From Isoetes taiwanensis (taxonomy: Eukaryota; Streptophyta; Lycopodiopsida; Isoetales; Isoetaceae): DNA of 64,000 nt. Below, piece after piece: positions 42,615-54,189 of the stretch. The DNA lies in contig JAJEKV010000051.1 of NCBI GenBank assembly GCA_021234155.1, positions 62,001 through 126,000 on the forward strand. Direction: 5' to 3'. The first letter of the stretch is position 1, and each line of letters begins with the position of its first letter. The notes under the pieces were generated by a model that saw only the letters and a list, made by a program, of their open reading frames with translations, was not told the DNA's origin and ran no database searches. The translations under genes and the position numbers were made by a program.

Positions 42615-45460
42615 ATGTGAGATGAGTAAAATGGAGCCAAGGAAGTCCAAGCAGAGGCCATTGCCCTAGGCTCCAATGGAGGAAGAAGGGTTGCCTTTTG
42701 TTGCACCCTTGCAACTGCATCGGTATTTGCAGAGGGCATAATAACCGCAGCAGCTTGATCCATTTGATAGTGTGAATGATGAGAGGTGGGAGATGAACAT
42801 CTTGGAGTTGGCATTGTGAAGCTTCTTATCGAAGTTGATACAATCATGTCCCGTGGAAGCTCTAGTGATTGCATTGTGTGCTCGGGTCTGTTGGAGTCCC
42901 AAGCTCAGTTTGAGATGGCCAATTAGATATATTACACACAAGAATGGTGATACTCTAGAATGCCCCATGAACTACACACCCCAAGGCCCACCCAAGGCCA
43001 TGTGGAAGATTTGGTGGTCGATGAGCATCCTTTGATCACAAGGAAGAGATGCTATGTCTTTCATAAAAGGCGACCAAGGGTGCCCAAGAGGCCTAGAAGT
43101 GACAAATATTTAGAAAGGATGGAAAGTATGGCACCAACCGAGAAAACCTGGAGGCAATTAGGGGACAAGAGTGTTGCAACCTAGATTGCACAGTGCAGTA
43201 CAATGTGGATGACCTCGTGCAGATAAGGTCCCAATACATTGGACAGCTTCAAAAAGATAGGATTAATTTCATTTACTCCTTGTGTAGGAATTCCAGCTAT
43301 GATGAAAACACAGGACGGCTACTATATCAATTGAGGGGCATGAAGGTATGAGCATTGAGATGGATTCTTGGGGTGAGCAAGTCTTCATTTTCGTGACATA
43401 ATGGGAGCAGGTTAGAAAAGGGCACAGTTTGTTCCAACATGGTAATGCACTCACTTTGAAACCTAGAGCAAATACTCTCAAGGCCATTGCAGTCTTCGAG
43501 AGCTTTGTGAGATACATGTCTCAATCTATGCCCCACAAGTCGAAGGTGAACGAGCACCTGTGCGAGTGGTGCAAAAGAGTGTTGCCACAACACTATATCC
43601 AAAAGGAGTGCCTTAAGGAGGTCAACTCCATCCCGAAACCATCGGAGGTAGGCCTCTTTCTCAATCACATTTCAGCAAAGTTATGGAGCACCTCACTTCT
43701 CGGACGTGGAGTGTCCTACAACACATGCCATTCTCAAAGTGCAACACTTGCATTCAACTCAAGGATACACTTGCATCAACTGCAATAGAGAAAGAAAGAA
43801 TGGCAATTAGGGAGCAATTTGCAGATCACCAAAGGGACCAAATATCATGTAGACAGTTGTATTGGCAGTGGAGAACATTTTCTGAGATGCAGCCGGACAA
43901 ATTTTTGTGTATAATTCATGATAAGATGGACCAACACAAGACTTTCTTGCCAAAGCTAGATCCTTTACCCAAGCGTTGTCAAAACGCTTTTCGTGATGAA
44001 AGTAAGTCCCAGCGGGTGTATTAACACATGGTCATGGAACTGGAACATATGGTCATTTTGTGCTTGATCTATGGAGAGATGATCCAAACTTCCATGTGAG
44101 CTCTATTTTCAAGTGCCCGAGAACACTAGAGAAAGGATCGATAGAAGGGAGGAGGTATTCCTTCAAAGACCCATTTTTGAGGCTTTGATGGATGATCAAC
44201 CGCTTTGTTACCAAAGGCGATAAAAAAGCTCACATCCAAGGTGTCTAGTGAATCAAGGAGGACTTGGGATGATTTCCCTTACTTGAGAAATCAACGCCTC
44301 GAGGAGCTATGTGTTGGGCTTGGACAACCGTTGGAAAGAAAACAAGAATAGATGGATGTTTGGGGCTATGTCATACTTGGACAGCCAGTGGGAGTATTCA
44401 AAGTTGTGAAAGTGGGATTCATGATGGTTGGGCATACGCATGATGATATAGATGGATTCTTTGGAACTTTCTCCACCAAGCTCAAGAGAGAAAACGTGAC
44501 CACTCTCCCCCGAACTAATGGATGTGTTTGAGAGTCGCATTGACCCCAACCCAATGGCTTTCTTGATGGATGAGGTTGCGATTGGAAATCATTTGTAGAA
44601 GGATACTTGCTAGATGGTAAGAACGGGTTTGACGGGACACACAAAGCCACTTCAGTTCAAGTTTTGGGTTAGGGATGGAATACCAATCATGCAATATAAG
44701 TGGAGACCAGGTGACAAGTTGTGGATGCCTCTGACAAGGTATCGAAGTTGTGGCAAAGGGGTGCTTTGGTGAAGTTCTCATTTCTAAAGGGCAGCCAAAA
44801 CCACTACCTCCCTTCAAGACACCAAAGATCAGAGCTAACGGTGAAGGGCATCAAGGATAGAAAAATCAAATGGACTCCCTAATCAAGTAATGGGAGAAAG
44901 TTGTGACATGCTTAGAAACTAAAACGACCATGTGGGAGGGAGCTAAGAGACGGGTTCTTGCCGTGAGTCAAGATGGGAGGGTTCTCAAGGTGCAAGCACG
45001 CCTAAGAATGCTCACTTGGGTCCCAACAAGGGTTCCAAGTGGTTTGTGGGAAGTAAGGCCTCAAAGCCGGGTGGTTTGATCTTCCCGAAAGTGGGATCCC
45101 TTTGAGGACATCAAGGAAGGATACTTTGTGCTAGTAAGGCCCGATGATGAGGACTGTCCAATATGGTTAGGGTGGCACTCTCTCGATGTAACCACCACTA
45201 TGCCACGATGGAGAGGAGTTGCGGCCCCGATTCCAAATTCAATATTGGGAGCCCATTGGGAGACACAAGAAGGGCAACTTTGAAGGAGCAATACACCATT
45301 CACGGAGAAGAAGTGGAGGGCAAATTATGCTGACCCTCAAAGTAGGGAATTGGTGGAGTGTGTGGTATGGTCATATCCAAGTTCTCACGTTGCAAAGGAC
45401 AACACACACAAGATCCCAAGAAGGGAGATGGACAAGGTCATGAGCAACCTCCATGCTATA
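42615..45460 (+). pseudogene. DUF7869-like transposon protein, full length but decayed
   Basis: The only complete version. In order: DEHPLITRKRCYVFHKRRPR and KTWRQLGDKSVAT, a region with MSQSMPHKSKVNEHLCEWCK, the CNTCIQLKD motif and IIHDKMDQHKTFLPKLDPLP (first likely catalytic Asp), a donor-like GTAAGT at 44000, THGHGTGTYGHFVLDLWRDD, then GFMMVGHTHDDIDGFFGTFS (44420-44480; the HTHDDID block typical of the family), and a C-terminal part GYFVLVRPDDEDCPIWLGWH (45118-45180) and NADPQSRELVE-type sequence. Many frame changes after 44100 indicate a decayed copy, since this part has no second copy for comparison. Presumed role: DDE-like recombinase of a DNA transposon. Confidence 0.65.
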
Positions 45461-45652
45461 TCATTGTATGAGGGTACATAATATTGAGAAGTTTGAAAAC
45501 TTTCTCAACTAGTGGTTTGTAAAATTTATGAGGAAAACAAGTAACCCAATTCTATGTGTGTCATGTGTAATTCTATTCAAGCAATCAATTCAGAAATTTC
45601 TTTTATGGTGTGTGAGTCCCATTTTCAGTCCGAGTCCCAAAATTCAAGATTT

Positions 45653-45677
45653 GTCCCACTTTAATTAAATACGACTT
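45653..45677 (-). repeat. Boundary motif TATTTAATTAAAGTGGGAC, inverted
   Basis: Exact 25-base reverse complement of 16084-16108, here just before the polypurine tract instead of after one. Confidence 0.6.
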
Positions 45678-45689
45678 TATGGATATGAA

Positions 45690-46095
45690 AAAGAGAAGAG
45701 TGGAGACAGACAAAAGGGAAAAAGGAAAAGGGAAGGTAAAATGGAAAAATAGGAAGGCGAGGTGAAAGGAAGGAGAGGGAAAAATAGCAAAAGGGGAAAG
45801 GGAAAATTGGGAATGGGAAAAGGGAAAAGAAAACAGGAGGGAAAAGGAAAATGGAAAGGGAAAAATATAAAATAAAAAAGGGAGAAGATGGAAGAAAAGA
45901 AATGGAAGGGGAAACGAAACAAAGAAAAATAGCAAGGGAAAACTGGAAAAAAAAAACAAAAAAGAAAGAAAGAAGAGGAAATGGACAATGGAAAAGGAAA
46001 ACGAAAATGGAAATAGGAAAAGGAACAATAGAAAAGGTAAAAGCTGGGAAGGGTAAAAAGAAAAGGGAAAACGAAAGGGGAAGGCGGAAAGGTGC
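45690..46095 (+). repeat. 0.4 kb polypurine tract near Helitron end
   Basis: A and G runs (GGGAAAA, AAAGGAA) with few other bases, ending about 85 bases before the Helitron 3' hairpin. The 2434-3985 tract has the same position relative to its Helitron end. Minus-strand frames rich in Phe and Ser are artefacts. Confidence 0.95.
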
Positions 46096-46179
46096 TCTAA
46101 AGTTCTTCATTGTGTAATTTTGTAGATATGAATTAATTAAACAATTGCTCAAATATATCATTTACAGTTCCTAGTGTAT

Positions 46180-46208
46180 GCTCAGCAATGCTGGGCACCA
46201 TTTCTAGT
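46180..46208 (+). mobile_element. Helitron 3' terminus (hairpin plus CTAG)
   Basis: GCTCAGC (46180-46186) pairs with GCTGGGC (46190-46196), one G-T pair, loop AAT, then ACCATTT, then CTAG at 46204-46207 and T. Apart from three bases it equals the end at 4113-4141. It closes the polypurine tract and, by orientation, the DUF7869-like gene may lie inside the element. It lies only 110 bases past the 3' end of the GH1 gene. 5' end not found. Confidence 0.78.
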
Positions 46209-46318
46209 TATAATATAAGATAATCTAGAATTTAAAAGAAAATAAATAATCATTCAAATCTTAGAATTCCAAAAACTAGAGGATAAATTATTCATTGACA
46301 TCAAGAACTGCAAGAGTT

Positions 46319-49300
46319 CTAATGTTTTGCTAAAAAGTTTTTATACCATGTCCCCGATGCCTTGACATAGCGTTTCAAATCATCTTGTCGGTCTACAAAG
46401 ACAAGTCCGTATCTGATTGTAAATCCTCTGCTGAATTCCCAAGTATCAAGGAATGACCAAAAATAATACCCGTGCACTTTAGCACCTTTTCTGAAAATGT
46501 AGATACCTTTTAGTAGCCGTCATAAACATCGCATATACAATATTTGTTTAAGATAAATAATAATAACCTAATTGCTGAACTCAACGATGTTAGGTACGAG
46601 TTCATGTATCCTATACGTGGAAAGTCATTTAGTGCTCCACTTGTGAGATTCGCGAGATTTGTGTCACCACACCCTATGATACAGGAATGAGGTTAAATGA
46701 AATAGATCAATTTTATTGAATATGTAATTTTAAATGATGCTTACCATTTTCAGTTATCCAGATTGAAGGATTATTGTACTTTTGTTTAAAGTAAAGTAAA
46801 ATCTTTTCCAATCCCCAAGGAACATTGTATGTCCCTCCTAACTTAAAAAGAATAAGAATAAGAAAAGATCAGTATATGCACGTTATCTAGATCCAAATAA
46901 GAGGGAAGTGATTGAAGCCTTTCCAACTATTAAACACTCGCACAGTGGAATCAATAAGGTTGAGATAATAAAGTTTTGATATTATAGTCCCTACTTAATA
47001 ATATATAGGTTTTATCTTCCTATCACTTACCTCCTTTTTAAAGTATCTAACTAGTAATGTTATGTTGAGATCACACTAGAGCTATCATCTCAAATGGTTA
47101 AGAAAAATGTCTCTTCCTTCTACTTCTTTGGAACTTGGAGGTCATTGGGTCCATATATTCTACATAAGCATCATGGTGTTAGATCTATGGGTAGATTTAT
47201 AAAGGGTTTCCAGTCTATAAGCTCACTTTCATATTTTTGTAAGGTTCTAACATCCTACTATATATAGCTTCTTTTATATATCTGCATGAGCCATTTGTTT
47301 AACAAAGAACTTACATTTTCTCCAATCAAGACTCCGTTCTTTGAAACTGCACAAAAGGAGAAAAATAATTATAGAAAAATGCTAACTACAACTAGAACTA
47401 CATGTGTTTGAGATTATACCCGTGACTTGGACGTTATGATCTTCTGGAACACCGATAAAGGTATCTGTTTGATTTGCCATTTTGCTGGTTGTAGCATATC
47501 TAGTTGAATAGTGGTTGATGCCAAGAAAATCTATTGATTCCTTTAAGGAAGCTGATTCTTCTCTAGTAAACAATGGAAGGCGATCGCCAACAAGAGAACG
47601 CATTATGGATGGGTAGTCTCCACTTATAATTGGATTGATCATCCTGCATTAGAATGAAGTTTCTTTGAGAAAAACTGGACACATGACAAAAACAATAATA
47701 ATAAAGGCAACAATGACAATGAATACTAAAACTCGAAAATCCGTATTGTCATCTTACCATCCACTTTCAAATTCCATAGCTCTCACAGCTGCCTCTGCAT
47801 CATCGGAGCTTGAAGACAATGGTTCATACCATCTAGTATCAAGTGTAATTCCAATTTTTCCACCTTGTTTATGCTATGGAGGAAAAAAAATCCAACATTG
47901 TTAGTTTGAACGAGTCATTAATGCTAAATATTCTATCAAGCTACTGGTTATGTCATATCTTTAGATTAATGGAACAGAAAGTAGCTTACTTGATAGTGCT
48001 TTTTGTACAATTCGCTACCAGCTGCATGTGCAAGCAATTGGTGATGACCAACTAGATAAACTTCAGTTGATGAGTTTCCTGCTTGTGCACAAATTGATAA
48101 GGTGTTTTGAGCACAATGATTAGGTGGGTAAAAGCCTTGAAGATATCCCGCAATTGTAAGTAGATGTGGCTCGTTTAATGTTACCCAATGCTTTACACGA
48201 TCGCCAAACTCATCAAAACACAATTTGGCAAAATTTCGGTAATCTTGTCTGTAAAACATAAAAAGAGACTAAGAAAGCAATGGCAATGTAAAGATCACAA
48301 GTCATCTACATACATAATCTTGGGGCTTAACCATCCACCATAATCCGCTATTGCTTGTGGCAAGTCAAAGTGACTTATAGTCACAAAAGGGATGATTCCT
48401 GTAGAGCTAACATTGTTATTATAGAAGAAGAACATGGTGAGAAGGCAATAATATAGAAGTATGCTCACCTTGACGAAGAAGTTGGTTGATTAATTTATTG
48501 TAATAGAGTATTCCGTTTGGGTTGACTTTTCCTCTACCGTCTGATGCAAAATTCATGTAAATATATACATTTTTTTTCATGGGTAAATGAGTATACCTGG
48601 TAAAACTCGGGACCAGGATATGGAAAACCTATAAGAATCTAGGTTCATATCCTTTGCCAAGTCTACATCTTTCTGCACATTTACAAAATGAACATCTTCT
48701 AAGTTAACTTCTATGCATATGGAAAGATTGGGCCAGAAATAAGCTATATATTATTATGAACTAGTTGCATGGAATATATTTCTAAGTCTAGAGGGCCATG
48801 GAAAGAAGATGGTTCTAACATCCATGAGGATAAAACTAGTCTATGGGGCCCTATATAGTGTGGGTTCCGCAATCGAGGGCTCAAACATGAGAACTCAATA
48901 ATGTTTACAACAATGAACTGGCCAATTTGTGCTAAACTATAATGAGCATGCAAAATTATAGCAACAGGAAATGCTTACCTCGTAACGGTGATACTGGTCA
49001 GCTGCAGGATCTGGTGAGGTACCATCTGCAATTTTTCCTGTGCACAAAATTCACACATTAGAACATCAATGCCTATCAATGAAATTGATCGATTGTCGCA
49101 CTCGATAGGACCTGGTTGTTCTGCTGCCACGTCCCACACATTAAGCCCTTTGCCATCGATTCGAGCTGCACCTTCGTGCTGAACCAAAAAATAATTAATT
49201 GTTATCTATTAGATAGCTATGGAAGAGAGAGTAACATTTTCTCACAAAAATAAAGACCTGGACAGCAGAAGAACCGGCTCCGAAAATGAAACCAGAAGGA

Positions 49301-49413
49301 AAGTCCTTTCTGCTTAATCCTGAGACAGTGCTCGAGTTGCTGCTGCTCTGTGCATTGCCATAATCAGCCCAGATGAGCAGACTCACAAGGACCAACGATG
49401 TTATGCCTCCCAT
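46319..49413 (-). CDS. Glycoside hydrolase family 1 beta-glucosidase, 13 exons, intact
   Basis: Exons (minus): 49413-49258, 49178-49112, 49037-48979, 48672-48597, 48540-48469, 48398-48314, 48248-47990, 47873-47758, 47643-47420, 47346-47315, 46841-46745, 46673-46568, 46490-46319. All introns are GT-AG and phases add up to 1521 nt, 506 residues plus stop, the usual plant GH1 size and 13-exon layout. A signal peptide ([20 protein letters not shown]) points to secretion. Landmarks: Q52 and H153 ([12 protein letters not shown]) for sugar binding, acid/base E198 in TLNEP, nucleophile E413 in ITENG, E468 in FLDTWEF. The protein hydrolyses beta-glucosides in a retaining reaction, in the apoplast or vacuole; the aglycone cannot be told. 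[15 protein letters not shown] and [17 protein letters not shown] recall the BGLU10/11-like clade of angiosperms. No frame break. Confidence 0.95.
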
Positions 49414-49437
49414 GCTATTTCACAAATGTTCTCTCTC

Positions 49438-50110
49438 AGCACCTTTTTTAAACGTGTTTAATTACCTGTCCCAGTTATGATAGCATTTATAATTTTTAAA
49501 CGTGTTTGTTGATTACCTATCCCATGCTGTTTCACAAATGTTCTCTCTTAGCACCTTTTTTAAACGTGTTTGTTGATTACCTGTCCCATTTATGATAGCA
49601 TTTATAATTTTTAAACGTGTTTGTTGATTACCTATCCCATGCTGTTTCACAAATGTTCTCTCTTATGTGGGATTCACATGAAGGAAAAATCAGCGGTGAT
49701 TTTTGGGCGGTTTCTGAAGGGCGGTGCAGCTAGCTACTGTTATATTCACATGCAATTGGAAATAATACAGTGTTTTGAGTCGATCCATACAACCAGAAAC
49801 GCAGCTAGGAAGGACCTGAGCAGCTGGGCCTTGGTTCCGCGTTTTATTTTGAACGCTGTCATCTTTACCGGCAAAGAATCACCGCAATTGCCATGTTTGG
49901 CTCTCATGTGAATGGTCCATTAGCACCTTTTTTAAACGTGTTTGTTGATTACCTGTCCCATTTATGATAACATTTATAATTTTTAAACGTGTTTGTTGAT
50001 TACCTATCCCATGCTGTTTTACAAATGTTCTCTCTCAGCACCTTTTTTAAACGTGTTTGTTGATTACCTGTCCCATTTATGATAGCATTTACCTGTCCCA
50101 TTTATGATAG
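49438..50110 (-). repeat. Tandem repeat in the upstream region of the GH1 gene
   Basis: Units of 112-115 bases begin AGCACCTTTTTTAAACGTG at 49438, 49550, 49922 and 50037. Each carries ACGTG and the palindrome-like TTTTTAAACGTGTTTG. They start 25 bases upstream of the GH1 ATG, so they form its proximal promoter or leader. The second and third units are separated by the MITE at 49666-49919. ACGT cores are a general class of plant bZIP binding sites; regulation through them is a guess. Confidence 0.85.
49666..49919. mobile_element. 254 bp Tourist-like MITE with TTA target duplication
   Basis: Inserted into a tandem unit: the empty site in other units reads CTCTCTTAGCACC, here CTCTCTTA, then the element, then TTAGCACC. 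TTA at 49663-49665 and 49920-49922 is a three-base target duplication, as made by PIF/Harbinger transposases. Ends are inverted: left TGTGGGATTCACATGA, right (reversed) TGGACCATTCACATGA, 12 of 16 alike, with GCGGTGATT echoed further in. It has no coding capacity, so it is non-autonomous. Confidence 0.85.
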
Positions 50111-50122
50111 CTAGATCTTAGA

Positions 50123-50132
50123 CTATATAAAT
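50123..50132 (+). promoter_or_regulatory. TATA-box candidate CTATATAAAT
   Basis: CTATATAAAT lies in a region without repeats, about 650 bases upstream of the BAHD start codon on the same strand. It would require a long leader or a leader intron, so it may not drive that gene. The 50130-50780 region between shows only short frames. Confidence 0.25.
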
Positions 50133-50780
50133 TCGTATTTAAAGGGGGGTCTCCTCTTTAAAGTGCATGTGACCCTTTCACATGCCAGTTGTCACTCTGC
50201 CATTAAGATGCCAGTTTGTCACTCCGCCATTAAGATGCATGTGAACGGCTGCAGGGTTCACGAGGGTTTCAGTTCAGCCCCTGCAGAAAAGCTTACACAT
50301 TATTGTTGTTTTCGACGCTGCTCAATGTTATTTGAGAAAATGCACCAACCAATACGTTGCCATTAATTCCATAGTCAAATCGAGCCCGCAAGAGTCCAAA
50401 TCCATGTGCTGCTTTTATCTTGGGTCTTGTTTCGGGGCCCACAACTTGGCCAACATTAAATCTTGCCTTGTTGGCACTTCAACAACCTCATTAATTACAT
50501 ATATCTCAATTTTTTTTAGAACTAAATATTTAGGTCCATTTCGTCCTATATGTCTCATCCACCATAACCTTCCTTTTGTATGTTTAATGTGCCCAATTCA
50601 TGGCACAAAAAGAATTCATGCCCAATTCATGGATGAGGTTAACACCCACAAAAGAATTGTTACCGGGCTGTTCATGGATTTTTAAAGTTCATGGACCGGG
50701 CTGTGACTGTTAACATAATCAGCTGAGAGTTTGGCAGATCTGCAGGTAGGTAGGTCTAAGTTGAAGAATCGAGGTAACTT

Positions 50781-52153
50781 ATGGAGGGGAATTCGAAGGT
50801 AGAAATCTTATCATCGAACCTTGTTGGCCCAAAGCAGCCAACAAACTCCCAACCATTTCAACTCACTATCTTCGATAGATGGAATTTCCATTGCCCGTTT
50901 CAGAAAAGGGTGATTTTCTATGGTGCCCCACAGCCTCCAGATCTTGGTGCCCTTCTTCAGCGCAGCTTGTCCCAACTTCTGCTCCACTTTTTTCCTCTTG
51001 CAGGCCGATTGCAGCCCCTTAATGGCCGCCCTTCTCGTCTTCTCTGTAACGACCAAGGTGTCTTCTTCTCAGAGGCTGTCACTGATGCTCGTATCGATGA
51101 TTTGGTCCCCTTTATCCCATCTTCCTTCACTCATGCACTAATTCAGACCGCCCATTTTGAGAGTACTTGTCCATGGCCTGCACACAGCCCTTTGTTGTTC
51201 ATTCAGGTCACAACTCTTTCCAAGCTTCAAATTTTTTTTCTGATCATGGCCTAACATTTTCCTTCCTTCAAACAGGTGACCCGATTTTCCTGTGGCGGAA
51301 CCAGTCTGGGATTTGCTTACAGCCACCAGATGGTAGATGGACCATCAATTTGGCACTTTATTAAATCGTGGTCAGAAACTGCAAGGGGCAAGCCTCTGTC
51401 TTTGTATCCTCTTATTTCTTACAACTACTCTTTGCCAGAGTCTTCTTGCTTCAACACCCCCGAAGTCGAAGATTTAAGCATGGAATCTGCTGAATCTGCA
51501 CCGCCGTTACCAAGCCAGCAAAATCACAGTCAGCAGGCATCACCAGCAATAGGCTGCTTCTATTTTGGCAAAGCAAAAATTGAGAGCTTAAAATCCTCTG
51601 TAAACTCCAGTTTCACCTCATTTGAGATTATAAGCAGCCACATATGGCACAAAATTACGCAAGCAAGGTGCTTATCACCTACGGAGTCCACGGTTATTAT
51701 TATTCTGATCAACTGTAGGAAGAGGCTGCCATCTTTACCAGCAGAATACTTCGGAAATGCAATTGGGTTCAACTTCGCAACTGCAGCAGTATCTGAATTG
51801 GGCTCAAAAGGATTGGATTTTGCAGCTGAGACGGTGCATAAAGCTATCAAGGATGCTACTCCTGACAAATTACAACGGGATCTATATGCTATGGACGGGA
51901 TTATGGAGGGCAGAAAGCCGCCTCCGTCTATTATGAGCAAACCCAAGGTTCTGAGTTAGCTGGACTGCCAGACACCCTTTATGAAGTGGTGATTTTGGAT
52001 TTGGAAAGCCTGTGGGATGTTTAAATGGATGATTGGTCTGATGGAAAGGTGTATCTTCTTCCTGGCAGCAGCATGGGTGAAGGTATTCATGCTACCATCT
52101 CTCTTTCTAATGAAGCATTAGAAAGGCTGAAACAAGATCCAGACTTCTGTTAA
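50781..52153 (+). pseudogene. BAHD acyltransferase with two C-terminal frame breaks
   Basis: Exon 1 is 50781-51206 (start ATGGAGGGGAATTCG) and exon 2 opens at 51276 after a 69-base GT-AG intron. The two exons read in frame for about 369 residues: LLLHFFPLAGRLQPLNGRPS, the catalytic HQMVD (residues 159-163) and EIISSHIWHKITQARCLSP. At 51957 the frame meets TAG, but DFGFG (51991-52005, in place of the structural DFGWG) is in the next frame and GKVYLLPGSSMGEGIHATIS to the stop at 52151 in the third. BAHD enzymes move acyl groups from CoA thioesters to alcohols or amines. The substrate cannot be told; the layout recalls acetyltransferases of the At3g50280 type. Either a recent pseudogene or two consensus errors; the intact GH1 gene next door argues for the former. 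Confidence 0.8.
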
Positions 52154-53075
52154 GCACTGACTATTTTGTGCACTGACTTTTTATGTCACATGTTTTTTTG
52201 GGTGATAGAATATGTAAGCTAATAAATTCAGACTTTTGATGGAATATACAAATGCTAATAATTGAAGGTATAGCTAAAATTGGTAAGAATGATTATGAAA
52301 TTAGGAAGGAAGAAGTTAAAGTTACTAGCAAGAGGTAGAAGATGCGACATAACAACCAGAGCATGCATTCTGAAGGTGAGACAGAATAGACTGAGCATGC
52401 ATATGGACATTATATAGGCCTCATCTAGAAAGTCTCTAATGATATATTTGGCTTGCAGCAAGGATAAGTTAGCACACACCTTAACAACATAACGTAGAAG
52501 TGAAAGATGGTTTTAGAAGAAGCCTCTAGTGCCTTCCCTCTTGTATTAGTACTAAAATAAACCAGACAAAAATACTGTTTGCAAGACTGCTATCCTAGGG
52601 GAACAATCTCAATATAACTTGAGCTTTCAACTTATGATTAATACAGCTTTCAAATGGAATAACATGATTGAAGCTCTTGGCCAAAAAATGATACAAGAAA
52701 ATGAATGTTACTACAAATTATATAGAATGGTAAACTATGCATGAATTTCCATGTTCGTATTAATTACTTTCTTCTCAAGAAGAAATGCTTCCATTAGTTC
52801 ATCAAACTGGTCAATTTTACAAGTACACCCTATCCGAAAAGAGAAATTCTTAGTATTGTACCATAGCATTTAACTATCCTAGTATGTCAATACTGATTTT
52901 CTGTAATCTCGAAAGGGCCAAACAATGCATTTGTTATGATCGAAAAAATGCCTATGCAAGGCCACAATAGAATTGTGCACATAATATTTCCCTACAAAGA
53001 ATAACAATGCCATTTATAGAAGTACTCACTCTTCTCAATCAAGTAGGCTGTCCCAGTGAGCCCTACAACCGCGGA
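52154..53075. other. AT-rich intergenic stretch, no gene seen
   Basis: No frame with ordinary protein composition, no repeat structure and no transposon end recognised. Confidence 0.6.
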
Positions 53076-53079
53076 CTCT

Positions 53080-53240
53080 CATATATTGCCATAATCGTAC
53101 TCTGCATGAGCGGGTATCTTTACAAGGACCAACGTTATGCTCCCATGCCGCTTCACAAATGTTCTCAAGACCTTTTTAAACGTGTTTGTTGATTACCCGC
53201 CCCATTTAGTATAAAGATTTATAATTTTTAACGTGTTTCA
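53080..53240 (-). pseudogene. Relic of a GH1 first exon and its promoter
   Basis: Read on the minus strand, this matches the GH1 start region: GCCATAATC, ACAAGGACCAACG, TTATGCTCCCATGC, TTCACAAATGTTCTC, then TTTTTAAACGTGTTTG as in the tandem promoter units. The signal-peptide codons are interrupted by a stop right after MGA. No further GH1 exons follow at 52200-53080, so only the 5' end was copied or kept. It shows the promoter repeat predates this duplication. Confidence 0.7.
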
Positions 53241-53329
53241 CCAAGGCCCCCAAAATGAATCCTGTGATAAAAAGCAAGATTTAAACTATTACAAAGCGTG
53301 GGTTTTTTATATAACAATCCATAATGTAA

Positions 53330-54060
53330 AAAAAAACCATGTGCCCTTCTTAGCTATGCAAAACAAATATTGGTTCATATCATATTTTTTGTACTAATTC
53401 AAAATTTCATGCTAACTTCTAGAAGTTATGTAAGATTGTTTTTAAGTGTACAATGATTGAGCAAAATCATTGCTAGTCCATATCATGTTTAATTACATAA
53501 ATTCTACAATTATACAATAGTTTTTTTAAATCATCAATAGTTTAGAAGATATGTTTAATGCATATATTCATTTCACAAAACCAATAGTGGTTCATATCAT
53601 ATTTTTTGTACTAGTTCAATATTTCACACTAGTTTATAAAAATCATCAACTGTTTGTAAGATTATTTTTAAGTGTAGTATTGAATAAGCAAAATCATTGG
53701 TAATTCATATCATGTTTAATTACATCAGTGGATTCATATCATAGTTTTTTTGTGCTAATTTAAAATTTCACACTAGTATCTAAAAATCATCATTAGTTTG
53801 TACGATTGTTTTTTATGTATATTAATTTAGCAAAATCATTGCTAGTTCATATATCATGTTTAATTACATGAATTCTACAATCTTACATTAGTTTTTAGAA
53901 ATCATTAATAGTTTAGAAGATTTGTTTTATGCATATATTGATTTTCAAAACTATTGCTACTTTGTACTATATTTAATTATACAAATTCTAAATTTTATGA
54001 TGGTCTTTGAAAATCATCATTAATTTATTAAATGGTTTTTTTATATACATTTTTTATATC
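53330..54060 (+). repeat. AT-rich tandem repeat, about 140-220 bp unit
   Basis: Three to four degenerate units start TGGTTCATATCATATTTTTT (53372, 53589), with a variant at 53731 and a partial one near 53950. Each contains TTTCA-CTA, AAAATCAT and TTTAATTACAT blocks. Non-coding. Confidence 0.8.
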
Positions 54061-54189
54061 ATGATTTTGAATGCTTTTACATGGTAGTTGTCGACATATA
54101 TTGATTTTGTATGGTAGTTGTCCAGACCATAGAGGTCAACAAACCCAAAACCATGCTAGTACCTTGTGCAGCATTGGGCAACCCACCAT

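Larger units (their letters stand above)
26158..43968 (+). repeat. Tandem duplication, unit 2 (17.8 kb)
   Basis: Direct repeat of 8354-26157. It is generally the better-preserved copy for reading frames between 28.4 and 32.5 kb; further right both copies carry different small changes. The right edge (AGATCCTTTACC, 43960-43971) runs on into the rest of the DUF7869-like gene, which exists only here. Confidence 0.92.
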
